Shown here piece by piece: positions 1 to 10,300 of a stretch of DNA of 64,000 bases. The first letter of the stretch is position 1; each line of letters starts with the position of its first letter. The notes beneath the pieces are model-generated. The model was not told the origin of the DNA and ran no database searches. It saw nothing but the letters and a program-made list of their open reading frames with translations. The translations under genes were made by a program, and so were the position numbers. Origin of the DNA: Limnomonas spitsbergensis (lineage: Eukaryota; Chlorophyta; Chlorophyceae; Chlamydomonadales); NCBI GenBank assembly GCA_037349105.1, contig JAYJMM010000036.1, positions 1,772,001 to 1,836,000 of the forward strand, written 5' to 3'.

Positions 1-1325
1 CGAGATACGGCATAGCAACTGCAGGGGTAGGTGGGAACGTACAGAGCAAAACGATAAACAATACCAATACCTCTGTGGGGAGTGTGGGAACAGTATCGGT
101 ACTCACAAGCGAGAATTTTTGGTTTTAATTATTGACTTCATTAAAGCCGCACAACCCTTACCATAGTAGCAGTCGGAATTCGTTTTTGACGATAAAGGAA
201 AACGAATGGTTGTTTTGCTGATTATTTGGTCTGAAACGAAAAAGCAAACTGTAAACCGAAATGTTTTGCCCTGAAACCTGCAAATCGCGGACACATCGCG
301 TATTGCTGATCACCTCGTAGGCAGGGTGTCCTTCTTGTCAAAATGCTGCCGATATGAGAAGGCAGCTTTCTGAGTTACAAAGTAGAGCGAAGGAAAGACG
401 TGTACTCGTGTAGTGGAACCAGCAGTACCTCAGCTGACAGCACGGGCGCCCGTAGATGAGGCAGTGAATCCACCGACACATAGCTCTCCAACTCGATTTT
501 CTCTGGATCTGACGCTGCCTCGTCAGCAGCTGCCAGGTCCACCCGATCAATCACCAAAACGTCGGGAGGGCCAACAGCACAGGTGCCCGGTGATGAGAGA
601 GAGAATCTACCAAGATTGAGAACAACAAAAACCCTAAACCCTAAACCCTAAACTGATCAAACAAGAGGGTGAGTGCGTGTTAGGTAGGTTCCGGAGGGAA
701 AAAACGAGCTTCAAAAAATGGCAAATGATTCATTAATCCACAACTTGTTACTCCGCGCGGGTCAATTAGCGTAAGTGGTGCAAAGGCAAGGGAGGTATAC
801 AGCGTTTAAGTTGCCGGTAAGACGAAATTGTGCACAATTTCAGGGATCGGTTCAGTGTACATGTCCGGGTGAAATCCAGTAGGCATTTCAAGGTCAAGTT
901 CAAAAGGCAGTTCAAAAATTCAGTGCAGGGTTCAGTCCAGCACACAGTTCACTGCTTCACTTGACTCATTGGACGGTTTTATGTTGATTGCACCGTTTGA
1001 AGGTGTTAGTCGCACCGTGCAGCGTCGAAAAATTAAGCCTGGGCCTGACCCTTAATCATCAGTGGGAGTCGAAGGGTGAAACCCAATCTTTGGTCCCATC
1101 CTCTATGTGCATAATGCGCCTCCAGCGCTCAATCAGGGGGGGGGGGGGAAGTAAGAGATTTCAGTGTTTTTTTATCGCTAGTGCGATATTGTAAGGGTCA
1201 GGCTGAGGGTGAAGCAAAAAGCAATTTACAGCCATCAGGGAGTGAGTGCGTTAGCGGTGAGTAGGCGGTACCAGCAGCCCAACCCCTCGCCCCTCTCAGT
1301 GGGCATCTCGGCTGCCTGCTCTCAC
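1..1325. other. left-edge region, no recognised exon
   Basis: I searched both strands for the missing last W2-domain exon of eIF5 and did not find it. The stretch holds a telomere-like run at 631-654 and a poly-G run near 1137-1148. A minus-strand open frame at 375-557 encodes an acidic, leucine-rich peptide that I cannot assign. Short repeats of the type 'ttcagtgcagggttcag' lie around 890-950. Confidence 0.5.
631..654 (+). repeat. interstitial telomere-like repeat (CCCTAAA)3
   Basis: Three consecutive CCCTAAA units, the plant and green-algal telomere motif read on its C-rich strand. It lies inside the window, so it is interstitial rather than a chromosome end. Further runs of one to three units lie near 3346, 4787, 17975, 21535, 22205, 29080, 35690, 35862, 36026, 36208, 59206 and 59385. 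Confidence 0.9.
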
Positions 1326-4300
1326 CTCCTTGCAGCGCTCTGGGGCGGCGACGGCCACCACAAACTCAAGCGCGATGAGCTGGGCGAGCTGGCCGGCATG
1401 GTCCCCCGCACCGGCCAGCGCAGCCAGCAGCGGCTTGTTGTCCTTGAGCACATCGGCCATCTTGCGATCAGCCGCGGCGGGGGCGCAGAAGACAGCCTCA
1501 AAGAGCACTGCCATCCTGCCTGCAGGGTTCAGGGTTCAGAATTTGCTGTAAGAACTGTGCGGGAATCGGGCACAAGGAAACACAACCAGCGGTTGGGAGC
1601 CAGTGGTAACCGGGGAGGACAATGACAGAACAAAATCAATCCTGGTACATGGAAATCTGTGATGCCCAAAGAGGGAAATTGTGGAGCAAAAGCACTGGTG
1701 CAGAATGCCCGCACACTTCAGGACACCTCTATTCACCTAATGATTTGTTTTCATTAAGGAAAAACTCAATACCATGCAACGCCTGAGCCTTCGCTCACCA
1801 CGCGGTAAAACTATTTCAAACTTGCACTTCCACAGCAATTGGAATTTACCACTCTGGGCAGCAAATAAACAAATTGTGCCAAGTGCCCCCTTCTTCAAAA
1901 TGCTAAAAAGAACATACACGCTTGAAAGGTGCTCAGATTGTTGAGCCTAAAACTGCTTTGGTGTCAGAGGACCCAGGGTATCGACCTGCCATACTGGCTT
2001 GCTCGCGAGCCAGCAATTCACCCTTGCACCATCACCGCCTCATCCTTACACACCCCATGCGTAATATACCGGTATTTAAAAATATTATTTAATGCCGCGC
2101 AGCAACTCGGCGCACCTCCCCAAGGCATGGACTTTATGTGGACCGTAATGCGGACTACGGTACGGTACATGGACAAATGTTAGAAGCTGGCCATGTAATT
2201 AATTAATTTATGCACTACCGGTACCGGTACAGCATACCTGGAATTCCCCCCCTACCTAGACAGACCAAAATACAACCAAGTACAAATGATGGGCCCTAAT
2301 TGGTAGGGTGGCCCAGATGCCCCAGGGGCATTCATGTCAGGGGTAGGCAGAACTGCACTCATTAAGTTTCAACATCCGAGAGAGAAGGATAAAAACTGAA
2401 CGTCCTGCCGAGATCAGGCCCGACTAAATAAGGGGGCATCGGCTTAGGGGAGGTGCGCCTCAGTCAAAAAAAAAGTGTCGATATAAGACGCTAAGCTACT
2501 GAGACATCCGGCGCCAGAGGTCTTAGTGGCTTAGCGTCGTTACATCAACAGGGTGTGCTGCAGGCCCTGCGGGGCCGCGAGATAATTTACCTGGACGGTA
2601 TCGGTCACAAAAGAAAACGATTCTTACAAATTGTGAGTTTTCGAATATCTTTTTTTCGTGACCGACTTCGTCCAGGCATCGCGGGTGTCGTGTTGGAAGT
2701 TCTTCTTAATATGGATTATCAGAATACCCAGGAAGACATCAGGTGCACGTAAAAATATGGGCACAATTCAATACAATTTATTATTACACCTCCTCCAAAA
2801 CCGGCAATTAATGTAGAGCTGTTAAACTGATGTAAAAATCTTTTCGACCCAATCACGTCCTCTTTGACCACCACACACGCACCTGGCAGGCCCCCAGGCA
2901 CCGTCAGCGCTTTGACCGCAGCCGAGACATCTGCTGTGCTAGATCCGCCCTCGAGCATCGCGCGGATCTGGGTGACGGGGCTGTCGGCATCGCCGTTGGT
3001 GGCGGCGGCATCAACAGCAGGCTCAAGAGCAAGTTTGGCAGCCTCCTCCTGTACATTTGAGGGGAATGAGGAGGGGGATCAAGGTATGTTATGCCGGCAT
3101 CGCCATTGGGAGGGGCGGTAGCTACAGCTGCAGCAGCAGGTTTGAGGGCGAGCTTGGCAGCATGCTCCTGCACATCAATTGCAACACGAGAAGGGGTCAT
3201 AAAGCCAATTCATGCAAAGCAGGGTTGTCATTTGATTCAAAGCAGGGCTGCCATTTAATTCAAATCAAGGTTGCTATATGATTCAAATCAGGGGTTGGCA
3301 GCGGTTGTAACAATGCATCTCCTTTGTTTTAAGGCTGCTGACAGCTTAAACCCTAAACCCTAAACAAAGGAGAGGCAGTGTTACAACCGCTGTCAAAGCC
3401 AGTGGTGGTGCCATCAGGAGGCAGCATTCCAGTCATCCAATGGTGGTGCCATCAGGAGGCAGCATTCCAGTCATCCAATGGTGGTGCCATCAGGAGGCAG
3501 CATTCCAGTCATCCAATGGTGGTGCTATCAGGAGGCAGCATTCCAGTCATCCAATGGTGGTGCCATCAGGAGGCAGCATTCCAGTCATCCAATGGTGGTG
3601 CCATCAGGAGGCAGCATTCCAGTCATCCAATGGTGGTGCCATCAGGAGGCAGCATTCCAGTCATCCAATGGTGGTGCTATCAGGAGGCAGCATTCCAGTC
3701 ATCCAATGGTGGTGCCATCAGGAGGCAGCATTCCAGTCATCCAATGGTGGTGCCATCAGGAGGCAGCATTCCAGTCATCCAATGGTGGTGCCATCAGGAG
3801 GCAGCATTCCAGTCATCTTATGGTGGTGCCATCAGGAGGCAGCATTCCAGTCATCCAATGGTGGTGCCATCAGGAGGCAGCATTCCAGTCATCCAATGGT
3901 GGTGCCATCAGGAGGCAGCATTCCAAGCATCCAATGGTTGTGCCATCAGGAGGCAGCATTCCAGTCATCCAATGGTGGTGCTATCAGGAGGCAGCATTCC
4001 AGTCATCCAATGGTGGTGCCATCAGGAGGCAGCATTACAGTCATCCAATGCTTTTTTCTCCTATTCATCCAAGGATTCTGAACATTGATTTCTGATGTCT
4101 TTGTCAGTACCATGTGCAAGTCATACCTACGGCACAGAATCAAGCAAATCATGGTGTGATTTCCTAGTCGGTACCGGTGGCGACTTAAGCCAAAGAACAT
4201 ATCAAACATCTTGAAGTTGTAACGTCAAGTGCAGTCACTCAGTTATTAAGACATCCCAGCAAAGCACAGCGATCCTGGGAAACAAATTTCTCGAGCCTTC

Positions 4301-7300
4301 AGGGCATATGCGAAACGAACAATGGACTGAAAAAAACACTAAAAACAATCACAATCACTGCATGTGATACCCCACCTTATACCGTCCTGCAGTTCAGCAT
4401 TTCCTGTCATGCCCCCCTACCAACAAGACCCCCCCAAAAGCACCGCACAACCCACCCTACCTCAACAACAGACTTTCCTTGCATGCCGTGAGATGCAACA
4501 ACTGAGGCTCTCCCACCCTCACCTGCAGTGTTTCTTTTTTCGTGACTCAGCTACATGCCAGCTACACTACGGCCTCTGGCCGGCGACCCCATTTGTGGCC
4601 AGCCATGCTGCTTTGGCAAACAGTATTAGGCTGGTACAAGTGAAGTCCCATTTGCGCCTTCGGCAGCCGCCGGGCGGCCTGCGTAATGTGGACCCGTGGC
4701 CGAAAAAAGAAGCACTGGTGGTGCAGGCTCTCCCACCCTCACCCACCTGCAGGCGTACGGCCTCCTCCTCGGCCTTCTTCCAGGGTTAAGGGTTTAGGGT
4801 TTCAGGGTTTTGGGTTCGCCCACCTGCAGGCGTACGGCCTCCTCCTCCTCGGCCTTCTTCCTGATTTCCCTCTCAACCTTCTTGCGCTCCGCCTCGGCCT
4901 CCGCCTCAATGTTGCCCTGCGTCACTAGCGCCGCCGTGGCCTCGGACAGCTGCTCCTCAGCGCGCTTCTTGGCGGCTTCGGCGGAAGTGTCGGTCATCCA
5001 AACAACTCCGTCGTCATCGTCATCGTCGTCGTCGTCAGCATCGTCCTGGAGGGAGCAGGGACCAGGGTTTGGGATGAGAGCAGGGACCAGGGTTTGGGGT
5101 GAGACGAGGCACCAGGGTTGGGGATGGGACTGCAGTCCAAAGTTAAATTCAATTATAATTCCGAGGGGTGCAGGTTGAGCTGACCTCTTGTTCCTCTCTC
5201 CTAAATGCCTCTGCTTTAACATCTTTCGATTCATATCCTCCTCCTCATCCTACTCTCCAATTCGTTTGTGCTCACCGGTTGCCTAGTCAGTATTGGGATC
5301 TGACACCGTTCAAGGGACTCCAAGGTGTACCTCATGGGTATACCTCCAAGATGTACCGTAACACGATGTGTCACACCGTACAACAGTAAAATGTTGCCTG
5401 AAGAAGTGTAAAATATGAATTGCGCCGTCAAAAAGCCGACCGTCACGAAAATTGCCCAACACTATACCTATCTACCCCCTCTCACAGTCCTGACCTGCTA
5501 CCTTCCAACTGCCCTGCCCCCCACTTTTATTTCCCGCTCTGCCCGACCAACTCCCCGCTGCCATGCTAGCCCTCCCCCCCCCCTGCCCTGCCCTGCCCTG
5601 CCCCCCTCACTACCCTGCACTGCCCCCAAACAATGCCCTGTCCACTCAGCCCCCCACTGTTGCTGCTGCTGTTGACAAAGCATAAACAAAGCTAGCCAGT
5701 AGCCTTTTTTTAGAAGGCCAGGGAGGGCACTCTCGTATACTCCTCATTCCACCCACACGATCCGCCTCCCAGTCTGTGCACCACTCACCAAGTCATCACT
5801 GGCATCTAGTTAAGCCTGAAACCCTCAACCCTCCCGGTCTATGCACCACTCACCAAGTCATCACTGGCATCTAGTTAAGCCTGAAACCCTCAACCCTCCC
5901 AGTCTGTGCACCACTCACCAAGTCATCACTGGCATCTAGTTAAGCCTGAAACCCTCAACCCTCCCAGTCTGTGCACCACTCACCAAGTCATCACCAGCGT
6001 CTAGTCCAGTCTCTAAACCCCAAACCCTCTCCTTCTGTGCCCTGAGTTTTCAACCCTCAACCCTCCCAGTCTGTGCTCCACTGACCCAGCCATCGCCAGC
6101 GTCGCCATTGCCTTAAACCCTCAACCCTTCCAGTCTGTGCCTTGAGCTTTTACCTCTCACCCCTCCCAGTACATGCACCACTCACGGAGTCATCACCAGC
6201 GTCGCCATTGCCCTCATCTTGGTCGGTCTTCTTTTTCCTCTCCCTGATAAATAAGGCAGACAACAGCGCGGGCAGTGAGAAGCGTACCATGGAGCCATGG
6301 CGCTGCACATGAGCACGGATGATCTCATGGGTCATGTGCTGAACGTACATGCACAGAATCTCACTGGAGATCACTGGCAGTATATCCCACTGATGGTCTC
6401 ATGGGTCATGCACTCATGCGCAAAACGTGCATGCGCATTATCTGAAGGGTTCTCACTGACAGTGCCCCACCGATAATCTCATCCGTCATGTGCAACACAT
6501 GCGCAGTATTTGACTGGATATCACTGGAAGTAACCTACTATCACTGGAAGTACCCTCCTATCACTGGAAGTACCCTCCTATCACTGGAAGTAACCTACTA
6601 TCACTGGAAGTAACCTACTATCACTGGAAGTACCCTCCTATCACTGGAAGTACCCTCCTATCACTGGAAGTACCCTCCTATCACTGGAAGTACCCTCCTA
6701 TCACTGGAAGTACCCTCCTATCACTGGAAGTACCCTCCTATCACTGGAAGTACCCTCCTATCACTGGAAGTACCCTCGTATCACTGGAAGTACCCTCCTA
6801 TCACTGGAAGTACCCTCCTATCACTGGAAGTACCCTCCTATCACTGGAAGTACCCTCCTATGATCCTATCACTGGAAGTACCCTCGTATCACTGGAAGTA
6901 CCCTCGTATCACTGGAAGTACCCTCGTATCACTGGAAGTACCCTCCTATCACTGGAAGTACCCTCCTATCACTGGAAGTAACCTACTGGCAGTATCCCAC
7001 TGGTATTTGGATGCTACTTGGACGCTATTTGGATGCTATTTGGATGCTATTTGGATGCTATTTGGATGCTACTTGGACGCTATTTGGACGCTATTTGGAT
7101 GCTATTTGGACGCTATTTGGATGCTATTTGGACGCTATTTGGACGCTATTTGGATGGTATTTGGACGCTATTTGGATGCTATTTGGACGCTATTTGGATG
7201 CTATTTGGATGCTATTTGGATGCTATTTGGACGCTATTTGGATGCTATTTGGACGCTATTTGGATGCTATTTGGATGCTATTTGGTTGCTATTTGGACGG

Positions 7301-10300
7301 TATTTGGACGCTATTTGGATGCTATTTGGACGCTATTTGGACGCTATTTGGACGCTATTTGGACGCTATTTGGATGCTATTTGGATGCTATTTGGACGCT
7401 ATTTGGATGCTATTTGGACGCTATTTGGATGCTATTTGGATGCTATTTGGATGCTATTTGGACGCTATTTGGATGCTATTTGGATGCTATTTGGACGCTA
7501 TTTGGACGCTATTTGGATGCTATTTGGATGCTATTTGGACGCTATTTGGACGCTATTTGGATGCTATTTGGATGCTATTTGGATGCTATTTGGACGCTAT
7601 TTGGATGCTATTTGGATGCTATTTGGATGCTATTTGGACGCTATTTGGACGCTATTTGGACGCTATTTGGATGCTATTTGGATGCTATTTGGACGCTATT
7701 TGGATGCTATTTGGATGCTATTTGGACGCTATTTGGATGCTATTTGGATGCTATTTGGATGCTATTTGGACGCTATTTGGATGTTATTTGGATGCTATTT
7801 GGATGCTATTTGGATGCTACTTGGACGCTATTTGGACGCTATTTGGATGCTATTTGGACGCTATTTGGATGCTATTTGGACGCTATTTGGACGCTATTTG
7901 GATGGTATTTGGACGCTATTTGGATGCTATTTGGACGCTATTTGGATGCTATTTGGATGCTATTTGGATGCTATTTGGACGCTATTTGGATGCTATTTGG
8001 ACGCTATTTGGACGCTATTTGGATGCTATTTGGATGCTATTTGGATGCTATTTGGATGCTATTTGGACGCTATTTGGACGCTATTTGGACGCTATTTGGA
8101 CGCTATTTGGATGCTATTTGGATGCTATTTGGACGCTATTTGGATGCTATTTGGACGCTATTTGGATGCTATTTGGATGCTATTTGGATGCTATTTGGAT
8201 GCTATTTGGACGCTATTTGGATGCTATTTGGATGCTATTTGGACGCTATTTGGACGCTATTTGGATGCTATTTGGATGCTATTTGGACGCTATTTGGACG
8301 CTATTTGGATGCTATTTGGATGCTATTTGGATGCTATTTGGACGCTATTTGGATGCTATTTCGATGCTATTTGGATGCTATTTGGACGCTATTTGGACGC
8401 TATTTGGACGCTATTTGGATGCTATTTGGATGCTACTTGGATGCTACTTGGATGCTATTTGGACGCTATTTGGACGCTATTTGGATGCTATTTGGATACT
8501 ATTTGGACGCTATTTGGACGCTATTTGGACGCTATTTGGACGCTATTTGGATGCTATTTGGATGCTATTTGGTTGCTATTTGGACGGTATTTGGACGCTA
8601 TTTGGATGCTATTTGGATGCTATTTGGACGCTATTAGGACGCTATTTGGATGCTATTTGGATGCTATTTGGATGCTATTTGGATGCTATTTGGATGCTAT
8701 TTGGATGCTATTTGGATGCTATTTGGATGCTATTTGGATGCTATTTGGATGCTATTTGGACGCTATTTGGACGCTATTTGGACGCTATTTGGACGCTATT
8801 TGGATGCTATTTGGATGCTATTTGGACGCTATTTGGTTGCTATTTGGACGCTATTTGGACGCTATTTGGACGCTATTTGGATGCTATTTGGACGCTATTT
8901 GGATGCTATTTGGATGCTATTTGGATGCTATTTGGATGCTATTTGGATGCTATTTGGACGCTATTTGGACGCTACTATTGACCGATTCCATGTTAGGTGC
9001 ACCAACTCACTTCTTCTCCTTCTTCTCTTTCCCATCCTTGCCATCCTTCTCCTTCCTCTCCTTCTTTTCCTTTTTTATCTTCTTCTCCCCCTCCCCTCCA
9101 ATGGCCATGCGCTCCTCCTCAGCCTTTTTGAGCCTGCAAAAAAGAAACAAAGCGACACGATGAAGCGCAAAGCTGGACAAGCAGTTAACAGTAATCGCAC
9201 TTGAACAAAATCCTGGATTCATTGCATCTCCCAAGCTAAGCAAGCCGGCTCCTAAATAATCCGTAACCAAAGCTCCTCAGACTCCCTCCCTCCCATGACC
9301 ACAAACCATCCCCCCCCACCCTTTATGCCCTGTCACATGCTCACACGCACCTCTTCTCCTCCTTCGACATCTTATTCTCCGGAGGATTTTTGAGGATGAA
9401 TCCGTTGAGCTTGTGGCGGGGGTCCACGTCCGACACCGCACCGCACGCCTTACACTTGAGCGTGATGTTGTCCTTCTTGATCTTGATCTGGGTCTCTGGA
9501 TTGCCGCAGCTGTAGCACTGGACATACTTCTTGATGAAGCCCTCCAAGATCTCACCCAGCTGCACAAAAACAAACAAGCACTCACCGGGTGAGTGCAGGG
9601 TGAGGAGGCTCAGAGGACAGCAGCTTCCCTGCAGGACCTCACCCTACTGCACATCACGCACACTTGGAGGAGTGCAGTGTCAGCATGCTCAGGGGACAGT
9701 AGCTAACCTGTGCAATGCCACCCTGATGCACATCAACACACTAACCCACATAAAAATAAAAATAAACTGGTGGAGTGCAGGGCCAGCAAGCTTAGTATTC
9801 AGCAGCCTCTAGGACCGCAGTTTCGCCTCCTTCCATGAGCATTGGGTGGGGGCCTAGAAAATCTGGAATCAGACAAGTATTATCTAGACTCGCAGACTAC
9901 AGCGTCCAAATCAGCTGTCCTGTCTTCTCAGTCCTCTGCTACTTGTCGTGTTTTGTCTCTGTGGCATCAGCTGTCCTGTCGTCTTTGGCTTATGATACTT
10001 GTCTTTCATGTCCCGTCTCTGAGACATCAGTATCTCAAGTCTGACTAGAATTCCGTGTATTTTTTCAGCGTGTCTACCCATGTCTGCTGTCCAAAATATG
10101 ACACAACTGTCCTATTGTCTCCATAGTTCAATTTCCAGTTCATATCAAACAAATAAATGTACGGTGGGTGTGGCCCTGACTGCAGGACTGTGCTGCTTGA
10201 GCCCATGTCTGCAAGACAACCGAGATATGACCCTGGGCCGTTGACAGCCGCGGGACGGCCCACTAAAGGCAGAGTGGTATTTTTTGGCGTGTGCAGCCAT

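Noticed and set aside
375..557. Missing last exon of eIF5 on the minus strand
   Set aside because: The peptide (DRVDLAAADEAASDPEKIEL...) does not resemble the end of a W2 domain, and no matching acceptor in phase 0 was found.
631..654. A true chromosome end
   Set aside because: Only three units, flanked on both sides by other sequence. The same motif recurs many times internally.
1209..1625. Plus-strand 138-codon open frame
   Set aside because: It is the antisense shadow of eIF5 exon 8.
3378..4095. Open frames of 205-236 codons with [14 protein letters not shown] repeats
   Set aside because: 38-bp minisatellite open in three frames. Intronic.
6860..9204. Long open frames (up to 767 codons) translating to [10 protein letters not shown] repeats
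   Set aside because: They are open in all three plus frames because the 11-bp unit lacks stops. They lie within eIF5 intron 4 in the opposite orientation and have no start context or non-repeat domain.
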